The position numbers and the translations under genes were made by a program. Below the pieces are notes generated by a model, which was not told the origin of the DNA, made no database searches, and was given only the letters and a program-made list of their open reading frames with translations. This document shows positions 42,106-52,420 of a stretch of DNA of 64,000 nt, in pieces. The stretch is from Amia ocellicauda (Eukaryota > Chordata > Actinopteri > Amiiformes > Amiidae): positions 56,393,497 through 56,457,496 of the forward strand of contig NC_089851.1 in NCBI RefSeq assembly GCF_036373705.1. Reading direction: 5' to 3'. The stretch's first letter is position 1. Each line of letters starts with the position of its first letter.

Positions 42106-42635
42106 GCTTGAGGCAGACCCTCACCTGATCACCACATGTGGTTACACTTTAAGAAGGGGTGAGTTTAAGGTCATCGGTAACATCACAAAGGTTGGCAGCA
42201 TTTTACATGAATATGTAAAGTAAAAAACACACACTACATGTAAATAAGCCATAATACTTGTTTAGTGTATGTAAGCTCGTTCTGTAATCATACATCATCC
42301 ATACTAGTATTTAATAATTGAATTAACTATACACAACCTACTTGCTCAATTCACTCTTGTTACCGTGTAATTACAGTGCAAGTAAATTGTAATAATTGTA
42401 GCTTTGTATATTGGGCCATATTTTACATGTAACTATATATTTCATATTTGTCCAATTAATGTACATTTGTCTTTGTTTTTTTTAGCTGGTACCAAAACAT
42501 TGGTCTCTGGAACTAAAAGGTCGGAAATTGGAAGAACTATTAATGACAAATGAATGACCGCTGATACAAGTAAATAGTGTTTCCTCAAATCTAAAGTGAG
42601 ACCTTTTTGAATGAATCTGTAATACATGCCCTATA
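42106..42635. other. AT-rich DNA, no gene seen
   Basis: There are no convincing coding frames. AT-rich text with short A and T runs separates the tRNA remnant from the first transposon. I see no recognisable repeat. Confidence 0.6.
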
Positions 42636-43835
42636 CACTCACCTAAAGGATTATTAGGAACACCTGTTCAATTTCTCATTAATGCAATTATCTAACCAAC
42701 CAATCACATGGCAGTTGCTTCAATGCATTTAGGGGTGTGGTCCTGGTCAAGACAATCTCCTGAACTCCAAACTGAATGTCTGAATGGGAAAGAAAGGTGA
42801 TTTAAGCCATTTTGAGCGTGGCATGGTTGTTGGTGCCAGACGGGCCGGTCTGAGTATTTCACAATCTGCTCAGTTACTGGGATTTTCACGCACAACCATT
42901 TCTAGGGTTTACAAAGAATGGTGTGAAAAGGGAAAAACATCCAGTATGCGGCAGTCCTGTGGGCGAAAATGCCTTGTTGATGCTAGAGGTCAGAGGAGAA
43001 TGGGCCGACTGATTCAAGCTGATAGAAGAGCAACTTTGACTGAAATAACCACTCGTTACAACCGAGGTATGCAGCAAAGCATTTGTGAAGCCACAACACG
43101 TACAACCTTGAGGCGGATGGGCTACAACAGCAGAAGACCCCACCGGGTACCACTCATCTCCACTACAAATAGGAGAAAGAGGCTACAATTTGCACAAGCT
43201 CACCAAAATTGGACAGTTGAAGACTGAAAAAATGTTGCCTGGTCTGATGAGTCTCGATTTCTGTTGAGACATTCAGATGGTAGAGTCAGAATTTGGCGTA
43301 AACAGAATGAGAACATGGATCCATCATGCCTTGTTACCACTGTGCAGGCTGGTGGTGGTGGGGGATGTTTTCTTGGCACACTTTATGCCCCTTATTGCCA
43401 ATTGGGCATCGTTTAAATGCCACGGCCTACCTGAGCATTGTTTCTGACCATGTCCATCCCTTTATGACCACCATGTACCCATCCTCTGATGGCTACTTCC
43501 AGCAGGATAATGCACCATGTCACAAAGGTCGAATCATTTCAAATTGGTTTCTTGAACATGACAATGAGTTCACTGTACTAAACTGGCCCCCACAGTTACC
43601 AGATCTCAGCCCAATAGAGCATCTTTGGGATGTGGTGGAACGGGAGCTTTGTGCCCTGGATGTGCATCCCACAAATCTCCATCAATTGCAAGATGCTATC
43701 CTATCAATATGGGCCAACATTTCTAAAGAATGCTTTCAGCACCTTGTTGAATCAATGCCACGTAGAATTAAGGCAGTTCTGAAGGCAAAAGTGGGTCAAA
43801 CACCAAGTGAGTACCAAGTGAAATCTATTAAAGTA
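42636..43835 (+). mobile_element. Tc1/mariner-like DNA transposon, right end missing
   Basis: The left terminus begins CACTCACCTAAAGGATTATT directly after a TA dinucleotide (42,634-42,635), as expected for TA-target Tc1/mariner insertion. The transposase gene follows. The matching inverted right terminus (ending in CCTTTAGGTGAGTG) is not present after the gene. Homology fades at about 43,830 into AT-rich sequence, so the copy is truncated and cannot move by itself. Closely similar termini are widespread in fish genomes. Confidence 0.85.
42784..43835 (+). pseudogene. Tc1-like transposase (DD36E spacing), broken
   Basis: A DDE transposase cuts and pastes its own element. The first 147 codons (42,784-43,227) carry the paired helix-turn-helix DNA-binding region: an opening like GKKGDLSHFERG, then SISQSAQLLGFSRTTISRV. 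The frame ends at TGA 43,225-43,227 where a tryptophan codon is expected just before NVAWSDES, the first catalytic Asp. A frameshift lies in the GGT-rich stretch near 43,350-43,370, fitting a deletion of about 10 bases in a GGGGVMVWG-type motif. The rest runs in the shifted frame: QQDNAPCH (second Asp) and SPIEHLW (Glu). I count 36 residues between the second Asp and the Glu, the spacing of the DD36E group rather than classical DD34E. One stop plus one frameshift mean no active enzyme. Confidence 0.88.
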
Positions 43836-44492
43836 TTGAAGTATCCCAATGTTATAAGTTACACTTCATGTATACATGTGTTTGGAAGTTTATCCAAATA
43901 TATTCTACCAGTATATTTAGAATGCAACATTTTTGCAGTCTAATATATTCACAGTATACAATACATGCAATATGAGATTGTTGTGTATTTAGCAGTATAC
44001 TAAATGTATATTATAAGGAGACATATATGTATGCATTTTTATATATTTAGTATAAAATACATGTGTAGATGTTACAGTATATTTGCATATAATTATATAT
44101 ATTAAAAACAAGTTTACATATAATTCTGAATATACTTAAGTTATATTAAGCAATATTTGTATTGTATAATATAGTGTATTTGACCATATTTATGTATCAA
44201 GTGACATACTAAAACTGCAATTGATATTTAAAAGTATATTTTCACCATATATTATACTGTTTCCTCAATATATTAATAATAAACTGTTTTATTTTTTTCT
44301 GCAAAATAAGTAAAGTTTACTTATTTATTTCTGGAGAAATAAGTAATAGTTACTCATTCCTTATTTCTGTTTCCCTGTTTTTTCACAAAATAAGTAATGG
44401 TTATTTCAAAAATCCCTGTTTACAAATGTAAGGACTTATAGGACAACAGCATTACATACAGATAGATAACATACATTAGTTATTATGCTAAC
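43836..44492. other. AT-rich DNA, no gene seen
   Basis: Very AT-rich, with many TATATT/AATATA strings and A and T runs. It probably includes decayed transposon or host intergenic DNA. No coding signal. Confidence 0.6.
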
Positions 44493-45070
44493 AAGTGTCC
44501 ATTATAAACAATCTATTAACAAATTATTGATTATGTTATTGTTATATGATTATTACAAATTATACATATATTAGACATTTTTATTTAAACATTTTTGCTA
44601 TACTATGTAGTTTGCATGTTCTCCCCGTGTCCACGTGGGTTTCCTCCCACCGTCCAAAGACATGTGGGTTAGGTTAATTGGCTTCTCTAAATTGCCCTGT
44701 ATGTGGGTGTGTCTGCGTGTGTGTGTGTGTGTGTGTGTTGCCCAGCGATGGACTGGGGTCCCGTCCTGGGTGTATTCCTGCCTTGTGCCCTTTGCCTGCC
44801 GGGATCAGTGCTCGGCGACCTTCGCCAGGATAACTGGTTTCAAAAATGGATGGATAATAGCAGTAATTAACTGGCATGGCAGTTAATGATAATAGATTGA
44901 TATCGGTGTGCGAATGTCATGTTATTATACCCTTTATTAAATATGTTATTAAATACCTTAAAACATATTATAGCAAAAAAGTTTAAAAATGTCTAATATA
45001 TTTATAATTTGTAAAATTAATCATATAATAATAACATAACATGTTAATAGATTGTTTATAATGGACACTT
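44493..45070. mobile_element. Inverted-repeat (foldback) unit enclosing a LINE tail
   Basis: The left arm at about 44,493-44,608, starting AAGTGTCCATTATAAACAAT, is repeated as its reverse complement at about 44,963-45,070, ending GGACACTT. Arms of 108-116 bp match over most of their length with small indels. The spacer of about 350 bp contains the LINE 3' fragment. Outside the arms the flanks differ. No clear target-site duplication is visible. It may be a MITE-like or foldback element that captured a LINE tail, or arms formed by inversion duplication. Confidence 0.7.
44609..44858 (+). mobile_element. 3' end fragment of a fish-type LINE (non-LTR)
   Basis: The text GCATGTTCTCCCCGTGTCC, GGTTTCCTCCCACCGTCC, CAAAGACATGTGGGTTAGG, CGATGGACTGGGGTCCCGTC and a TGGATGGAT end follow the widespread fish LINE/SINE 3' tail with its terminal GGAT repeats. 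A (GT)n run at about 44,718-44,738 lies inside it. The 5' part is absent. The clade (L2/CR1 or RTE type) cannot be settled by eye. Confidence 0.7.
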
Positions 45071-45378
45071 AAAATAAAGCATTACGATTATTCTTAATAC
45101 ATGGATACAAGATAATCAACAACATGGGAGGGCTTGAGAATCTGCTATGGCTTTGTTCAAGGAAATTTGGCACTGAATAAATGTTGGCTACGGCAAACAT
45201 GCGCTGCTGTACAGGCTGACAGAGACACTGTGATGCATTTCTTCAATGAGTGATGCTTACTTAATCTTTATTTCCATTTCCCAGTTTAAGAACACTTATC
45301 TCTACAGCATTACTTCAGTAGTTCACGCAGCCCCCTATAGAAGTCAGCGGAAGATGTAGTGATTGAAGTAATGGAGGT
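45071..45378. other. Unassigned intergenic DNA
   Basis: Moderately AT-rich with no convincing frame or repeat. It borders the rearranged Tc1 element and may include part of it. Confidence 0.5.
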
Positions 45379-45664
45379 ATCTTGGCCTGTACACACTTGG
45401 CAGAGGGAACGACAGCCTGGCCATGGAACACCTACCCCCAGCTCCATCTTGAGATTAGCGATTGTTCTCTTGATTGTTGACATTGACACAGATACGCCTA
45501 CCTCCTGGAGGGTATTCTTGATCTGGCCAACTATTGTGAAGGGGTTTTCCTCACCAGGGAAAATATTCTGTCATCCACCACAGTTGTTTTCCGTGGTGTT
45601 CCTGGCCTTTTGGTGTTCCTGCGCTCACCAGTACGTTCTTATTAGTGGATTTGGCCCCACCTAA
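45379..45664 (-). pseudogene. Tc1-like transposase fragment, N-terminal part, inverted
   Basis: Read on the minus strand, this segment resembles the N-terminal DNA-binding half of a Tc1-type transposase. It shows a GTPKGQEHHGK-like linker, then words like ENPFTIV..IKNTLQEVGVSVSMSTIKR, the second helix-turn-helix. These words are spread over more than one frame, so it is decayed. It points away from the C-terminal fragment of the same transposase type only about 30 bp downstream. Confidence 0.65.
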
Positions 45665-45690
45665 TGTTTTTGCTCTCTGATTGGTTTGTT

Positions 45691-45930
45691 TTGATATCTA
45701 AGGCAAAACACCCCAAGAACAAGCAGGATCTAAAGACAGCTGTAGTGCAGGCCTGGCATAGCATCACCAGGGAAGAAACCCAGCATCTGGTGATGTCTAT
45801 GGGTTCCAGACTTCAGGCAGTCATTGACTGCAAAGGATTTGCAACTGATAGGGAGACATTTTACTCCCTCAATAAACAGGCGGACAAGGAATACTCAGGA
45901 CCCGATTTAACTGAAATAATACCAAAATAG
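45691..45930 (+). pseudogene. Tc1-like transposase fragment, C-terminal part
   Basis: Plus-strand codons give PKNKQDLKTAVVQAWHSI followed by ETQHLVMSMGSRLQAVIDC and KGFAT, the characteristic C-terminal end of a fish Tc1-family transposase. The catalytic DDE core is missing between this and the inverted N-terminal fragment. The frame runs on to a stop at 45,930 with unrelated residues. Confidence 0.75.
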
Positions 45931-46314
45931 TTTATTCAGCTACAACTAAGTGCTCTGGAGATGGTCAGTCAGCAAGACACATCTAAGGTTTTTCTAAAGA
46001 ACATGCTATCATATACAAGATGACTCCCTTTGATTGCTGGGCAACTGGATGACGTCAATGATGTACCCCAAACTTGATCACAGACTTCTCCTTTGTCTTC
46101 TGTTTTCTCTATAGCCTTGGATGAAAATGTTTTTCTAAAAATCAGCTACACAGAACTACTGCACCTGTCCTCTGCGGAGCAATACACAAAGCTTAAATTC
46201 ATACATGGGTTACACAATCTTACTGCAACAATGGTGCAAATATATTTGGCATTCGGACAGGCCACTGTCCCGCATCACAACCAAGTATTGAAACTCACAA
46301 TTTAATTAATGATT
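45931..46314. other. Spacer of the rearranged Tc1 element
   Basis: It lies between the transposase C-terminal fragment and the terminal inverted repeat region. I see no gene. It is likely the 3' non-coding part of the element plus foreign sequence. Confidence 0.45.
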
Positions 46315-46541
46315 ATGTTAGTTTGTCCAAATACTTTTGAGCCCCTAAAATTGGGGGGACCACATAAAAATTGGTTTAATTCCTACACCATTCACCCGAT
46401 TTGGATGTAACTATCCTCCAATTAAAGATGAAAGTCTACACTTAAAGCACATCTTGATTGTTTCCTTTCCAATCCATTGTGATGGTGTACAGAGCCAAAT
46501 TGACAATTGGGTCTGTCCAAATATTTATGGACCAGACTGTA
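46315..46541 (+). mobile_element. Right terminal region of a Tc1-like element
   Basis: The text TTTGTCCAAATACTTTTGAG, GGGGGGACCAC, CACCCGATTTGGATG and a terminal TGTCCAAATATTTATGGACC-AGACTG followed by TA is the right end of a widespread fish Tc1 family. The outer inverted repeat ends at about 46,539 with the TA target at 46,540-46,541. The left terminus was not found in the window. Confidence 0.8.
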
Positions 46542-46554
46542 TACCTGTAAAGAA

Positions 46555-47015
46555 GGACTGCCATGGCGGGGAACCCAGGTGCGGAGTGAGAGGTGGTCAG
46601 AAACAGGCTGTGGTCAATGCCGGCAAACCGTAATGTCCAGGGAAATCCACAAGTCCTGGTCGATAAGACAAGCAGGGGGTCAATGATCAGGCAAACAGGC
46701 TGGTAGGGAGAATACGGGAATTGGTGGAGGAACACGTGGAGGTTGTAAACAATCAATAACAAAAGGATACAAGACATAGCAGTGAATTAAAGTCACAGAG
46801 GGGTTTATATGTGTAGCAGAGAGGAGCAGAGGACGGCGAAGGAGAGTGCTGGTACAATGGGAGTTCGAGGATGATAGAACAAGTGCACATGGTGCCGAGG
46901 AATGTTAAGTGGCTGATTGCTGGGGAATGTGAGGGTTTAGAATTCCGGTGATGCTGACCTCTGCAGGGGAGCTTGTGAATTGCGGGATGTGTGGGATAAA
47001 ACAGTGACAATACCA
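46555..47015. repeat. Unclassified GC-richer dispersed-repeat candidate
   Basis: This block is clearly richer in G and C than its surroundings. It has wording such as AGGTGGTCAGAAACAGGCTG and GGTCGATAAGACAAGCAGGG that resembles moderately repeated fish sequence. No coding frame fits a known protein. Class unknown. Confidence 0.35.
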
Positions 47016-47150
47016 CTTGTTATTGTGTGTTTGAGTTTACTTGCATGGATTGTCTATTCATGTCAATATAAAAATTCCAAAGCATAACATTTATTCACAA
47101 CATGCTTTAGTGTTAAATGTTTAATATGGCAGCGCATATAAAGGTGTATA

Positions 47151-47590
47151 CAGCTCTGGAAAAAATTAAGAGACCAGTGCACAATTATCAATTTCTCTGG
47201 TTTACTATTTATAGGTATATGTTTTGGTAAAATGAACATTTTTGTTTTATTCTATAAACTGCTGAAAACATTTTTCCCAAATTCCAAATAAAAATATTGT
47301 CATTTAGAGCATTTATTTGCAGAAATTTACAACTGGACAAAATTACAAAAAAGATGCAGTGTTGTCAGACCTCAAATAATGCAAAGAAAATAAGTTCATA
47401 TTAATTTTTAAAAAACATAATACTAATGTTTTAACTTACAAAGAGTTCAGAAATTAATATTTGGTGATTTTCAATCACAGCATTCATGCGTCTTGGCATG
47501 CTCTCCACCAGTCTTTCACATCGCTGTTGGGTGACTTTATGCCACTCCTGGCGCACAAATTCAAGCAACTCGGCTTTGATTGATGCGTCC
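47151..47590 (-). mobile_element. Tc1-like element, terminal repeat and transposase 3' end
   Basis: A terminal repeat starting CAGCTCTGGAAAAAATTAAG at 47,151 follows a TA at 47,149-47,150. About 280 bp of non-coding sequence leads to the end of a transposase gene on the minus strand. This is a second, unrelated Tc1/mariner-like family common in fish. The element is cut at about 47,590, so most of the transposase and the other terminus are missing. Confidence 0.8.
47431..47588 (-). pseudogene. Transposase C-terminal fragment (Tc1-like)
   Basis: On the minus strand, from about 47,588 down to a TAA at 47,431-47,433, about 50 codons read AELLEFVRQEWHKVTQQRCE followed by RLVESMPRRMNAVIE. This is the typical C-terminal tail of a Tc1-like transposase. 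The frame is open here, but the catalytic core is absent. Confidence 0.75.
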
Positions 47591-47955
47591 TTCACAAAGA
47601 CAAATCTGCATCTCTTCCTGCTTGTCTGCTATCTCTGCCTGGATGCACTCACACCACCTCAAGCTCAACCTCTCCAAATCTTTTTTACATTCCGTTAATT
47701 CCTTTAGAAATCAGGATAAATTGGGTAAAACCAGAAAAGCATCTAATTAATTCTCATTCAGGAGTCAACATAAAAAACAGAAAAGAAACAGAAAACCATC
47801 CTGAGGTTCTGTGACACCGAAGAAGGTTTCCTACTGTTCACAGAGAAAGGGGAGCAATTGCTTGCCCCAGTGGAGGACCTTCTACGGCAGATGGGATTGA
47901 AGACTGTGGAGGAGATCGAACAGCTTCTCCCTGTAGTAGCAGACATAACTATCCA
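47590..47955. other. Two exon-like coding fragments of unknown origin
   Basis: Minus strand, about 47,590-47,690: a short open stretch reading KDLERLSLRWCE followed by CIQAEIADKQEEMQ, helix-like and charged. Plus strand, about 47,790-47,955: an open stretch including RFCDTEEGFLLFTEKGE and LLRQMGLKTVEEIEQLL, followed by AAAGTAAAA, which could be a weak splice donor. Neither is recognised. They may be exons or pieces of an unrelated retroelement. Confidence 0.3.
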
Positions 47956-47999
47956 AAGTAAAAAAAAAATGCAATCTATCTATTGCAATTAGCAATGAG

Positions 48000-50040
48000 G
48001 AGTAGCATTTAGTGCTATTGTTTGGCTCCAAACCAGAAGCCTATTGGATGATGTGTTATTTTAAATAAGTATGTATAATATAAAAATAGTAACAGACTGA
48101 TTTGTTTTTTTGTATACACATATTTTACTGTTTTAGTTTTTAATTTACTTTTTTTTAATTAAGTTAATTACATGCAATTAAATGTATGTGTATATATATG
48201 TTTCCAATTTTGTTTACTTTTTAACAAAATTAAAGTGTTCCGAAGCCCAACCCTGCAGCAACACCAGTCTATCACAAGGCAACTCTAATTATCTCTAATT
48301 AAGGACACAAGTCTAACACAGGGTAACTCTAATTCTAATGTTTGTTATATTTCTTTTTGATAATTTTCAAGATAAGAAAATGTACAAACAAATGATATAT
48401 GCCAATATTCAGTAAATAATTATCCATTAAGTTTAATCTGAGGATTTTTACAGCTTTTCTTCTACCCCCAAAATTCCAACTCCTGTTACAACTTTGGTAG
48501 AAACATAGTATACATACCAGCCAATTAATTCCCTATATTATCCTTATCTAATAGCCTTAGCTTATTTTCCTTAAACACCTTTTTCAAATCATTTAACGTT
48601 TCGATTATTTTCAAAAACTACTACTAGTAGCTTACTACTGTTAACAATAACTTACATGTACTTATAGTAACTTACATACTGTAGCATTGGAGGGGCATTT
48701 TATTGGTTATTATGAATTATTATTTATTATTTTGTTTTGTAAGGATAAGGGTGTCTGCCAAGAGATAAATAATAATAATAATTTAATTATTGAAACAGCG
48801 ATACACAGCAGACCGACACTGTACACACTGCCGGTTTTTCTGCCGCTCACGCTTGGCTGCCTGAAGAGCTGGAGTCTCTGGCCTGCGCCCCCTCCTCCCC
48901 TGTCTGCTGGCCAGGAGCCGTAAGTGTCCATCCTCATTTCTGATGCCAACGTAGTATTTTCAGCGGGGGAAAACAAGTAGCCCACAAATCGCTTGCTTAC
49001 TTGCTGCTAGATTTATTGAAGAAAAAAACTACGCGCCTCTTGCCCAGAAGAAGTTCACACAGTTCCAGGTGTTGCTCCGCACACGTGGTCACCAACTCTA
49101 AAACCCCTGCACACACCCTAATAAACCCCAGCTACCTTACCTAAATTAGCATAACACATTTTTAAATAAATTAAACTGAGCACTTTATCTCCGTTGTTAC
49201 ACATACATAGTATTAATAATTATACTGTTCTTACCATATGTAAATCCTGCAATAAATCATTCCCCAGCGTGAAGTAATTTTCACAAAACGAAATCCAAAT
49301 ATAAATTTTTGCTAGTCTTTAGATGTGCCCAGCAAATGTAGTCTGTAACTCTAAGTTAAAACTTTAATAACACTCATGTATTACAATCAAACTTGAAAAA
49401 TAGGGCATCCAAAACAGGAATGTCACAAAATGTTGTATCACTATATTAAAATAATATCATATGAAAGCTGTTGGGACTGAGGGACGGAAGCTCAGTTCGT
49501 TAGCTTTGCCCCTCATATTAGGAATTGGGGGTGCACAAAATGTACTAATTTATGTTTAATCTTAATTGTAAACTACTGTAAATAAATGAATAAACATATC
49601 AAGATGGCTTCCTTTGATCTACTGGCAGAGGTCTGGTCTCATAGTTCTCAAAGCAACTGTTGATCAATAATGATGAGGTGACCTCTCCAGCCACAGATTA
49701 GCCACAGAAATCTTGAAGGAGATGCTGGGAGTGTCAGAACAGCCTTGCTAAAATTTGCTTGCTTGACAATTAATACAATTGGCTCTGTTGACATGTTTTT
49801 CAATCATTAATATAAAACATTATACAGTTTATACAAAACATTAATACCGGCTCTTCAAAAAGTTTTACATTTATATTTATAAATGTTATTTTGTATACTG
49901 GTAAGTTAGCCTTGATTGGTCTTTGTTCACATATTTTTCTTTTTAAGCTGTTTAAAGCAAAATATTCCATACCTCTGTTTTGGATAGCGTACAGTTGCTA
50001 ATAATAATACAAACCATACATTTCATTACAATAACACACA
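48000..50040. other. AT-rich intergenic DNA
   Basis: No gene is seen. It contains an AAT run near 48,767-48,785 and a GC-richer patch at about 48,790-48,990 with a consensus-like splice donor GTAAGT at 48,920-48,925. Otherwise there are short A and T runs. A tract near 49,480-49,520 is also slightly GC-richer. Confidence 0.5.
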
Positions 50041-50044
50041 CACA

Positions 50045-50125
50045 TATATATTAAGGCTGTCAGGCCATTCAAATATTTGATCGGTTAATCAATGGGCAAT
50101 TGCTGATTAATCGGGCACTTATTAA
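50045..50125. repeat. Possible hAT-type MITE end
   Basis: AAGGCTGTCAGGCCATTC followed by GGTTAATCAATGG and GATTAATCGGGCAC resembles the end of a common hAT-related repeat that carries GATTAATCG motifs. It is short, without a visible partner terminus. Confidence 0.3.
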
Positions 50126-50769
50126 AATAAAAACAACGCTGTAACATGAATGGTAAAATATATATATATATATATATAGGAATATATATTTAAAAAACAC
50201 CAAATCATTATAATAAGCAAACTAAATTATAATTGCTACAGCAAATGGGTGCTCACAAATTATACTGTAAACTACACTGCTCTTGTAAGAAAAGCATTGC
50301 ATGCAAATGAAACAGAAAACCTTTCCTTGTCTTCAATATTTCCTTACAAATCGAGTTTGAATCCAAAGTTTAGTTTCCCATTAGCGGCTTGTGACCCTGT
50401 AGTTTGTGTGCTGATACTGTACACGTGATGTGATCTTTTGCATGATTTGCCATTATAATTTAACTCTAGAAGTGCACGGCTGGTCAGTTTGACTGATTTA
50501 ATTTGAATTACTATGTGTTCCTGAATACACTATGGATACCAATTCCTGACTTTTCCTAAATATATGTATTAAATATGCCTACAGCATTTTAGCTTTTTTT
50601 ATTAAGTTTTTTATTTGATCATTATTATACTATAGTTTTGGCTCTTGTAGGTAGTTTGAAATGTCGGTGCTTCTAGTGTGTACTGTATAATAGCCAGTCA
50701 TTATAATAGACATTTTTAATTTGTTTAAATCTGCTTGATAAATGATCTTTTAAGAACTATACTGTGATG

Positions 50770-50816
<47 letters not shown>

Positions 50817-51425
50817 TGTGTCATTTATGTTGTTGTAACTTACCATTACATATAGTGTGCCTTCCAGATGTATGCATACCCCTGATTCAATGTAACAAAA
50901 ATAGTTTTAGCAAAGAAAAGAGAACAATGTTGTTTTTTGTTTGTTTTTGTTTTGTTTAAATACATGCACACATGAAACAATGTAGGACTATCAGTGTTAG
51001 ATATCGCAAAAATATTAAAGTACAAGTTTTGAACAAATATGCAAATATGTTTTTGCGAAGTACAGTACTGAAACTAGTATTGCTTTCATTAATTTCTGCA
51101 ACAAATACTGAGTGTACACTTGCATAGATGTGAGTGAAGCCATCTTCTTTTTGCCAATGTACAGCATGGCAGAAGCTGCCATAACTAAATATTCCTATAC
51201 ATATTTACACTCTTGATCTTGCTTTTCTCTTTCAAAACTCAAAACTTCACCATGTAGTCTCGCTCCCAAACACCCTTTATATAGCATGCAATTGCATCAC
51301 AATTTAATCTGTATTCACCTGATTAAATCATGCAATTTCATGCATTCGGATTTCATGAAATCCAACGAAATTGAACACATTCGGATTCCATGGAAATTTC
51401 ATAGTGTATCGCAAAGCTCTTTACA
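50126..51425. other. AT-rich intergenic DNA with (AT)n runs
   Basis: It holds (AT)n at about 50,158-50,177 and a longer run at about 50,772-50,814, which could extrude as a cruciform. No coding signal. Confidence 0.55.
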
Positions 51426-51429
51426 AGAA

Positions 51430-51790
51430 AATATAGTTAATTAAATATTAAAACTACAATTAAGATAGACAATAAAACAATACAATTATACTATAGTACT
51501 TACTACAGTAGTACAACAAATACTGTAGGACACTGTTGTATACCACACTAAACTTTTATACTATGGTATACTGAATAATGTGTGACATACGATAGTACAA
51601 TGTTATACTACAGTATACTCTTGTTACGTGATATACTATAGTATCTTGTAATGTACTATAGTGCCTCCTACGGTACTTAGACAAATATTGAACTACCCTG
51701 TTGTATACTATAGTTTACTGTAGTACCATGTGATGTACTATAGTACTTAATATATTACATGTACACTGAAACATACTGCTTACTGTACTT
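51430..51790. repeat. Cluster of TACTATAGTA-like palindromes
   Basis: In about 360 bp, degenerate self-complementary words such as TACTATAGTA, TATACTATAG, TACAGTAGTA, TACTACAGTA and GTACTATAGT occur more than a dozen times at irregular spacing. They form no regular tandem unit. Confidence 0.6.
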
Positions 51791-52174
51791 CCACAATGTT
51801 TCTCATGGAACTTTAGCATTCTAGTTATAAATAATATCATCATTATTATTATGCTTTTACTTTGTATTGCCTACAGGTCTTACACATACTAGTACAGACT
51901 GTTACCGAGGGTCTGGTGGAGAGAAAATGGCCACCTATTCCTTAAGAAAATCATATTAATAAATATATCTTCACTTCAGACATTTGTGACATTGCTATAT
52001 TTAAAACAATTTATACAAATAACAGAATTAAGATAAAATTGTGGTGCAGTTCCCCTTAAAGTTTAAGAAAAACTTATTTTAGCAAATACATTGTTTATTC
52101 ATTACTTGAATCGCTTCACATTACATAAATAAATGAATAAATGTAGTAGTGTTGACATAAATAAATGTCCATTT

Positions 52175-52400
52175 GAACATGTATTTATGTATTAATGTAT
52201 TGATTATTTTCACTGTAATTAAAATTTAAAACAAATTCACAGTGAAAATAATAAATAAATGTTGAAATAAATAAATACATGTTCTAATAAATACATGGAG
52301 ATTTATTTATTATTGTATTTAATTCAAAATCTGTTTATTTATCCATCTATTTATTTCCACATTAATTCATGTATTTATTATTTTCTCCATGTATTTATTT
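52175..52400. repeat. AT-rich nested foldback sequence
   Basis: There are two inverted repeats. Arms 52,175-52,216 and 52,239-52,284 share GAACATGTATTTAT at the outer end and ATTATTTTCACTGT at the inner end, around a 22-bp loop. Arms 52,286-52,301 and 52,384-52,399 are AATAAATACATGGAGA and its complement. The surrounding text is full of AAAT repeats. It could be a MITE. Confidence 0.6.
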
Positions 52401-52420
52401 TTAATTTTGTCATGGATAGT

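Noticed and set aside
44635-44886. Open frames of 83 and 67 codons over the LINE tail
   Set aside because: They run through a GT microsatellite inside non-coding LINE 3' sequence.
46442-47016. Minus-strand frames of 111 and 87 codons
   Set aside because: The first runs through a Tc1 terminal repeat and the second through a repeat-like block. Composition is not protein-like.
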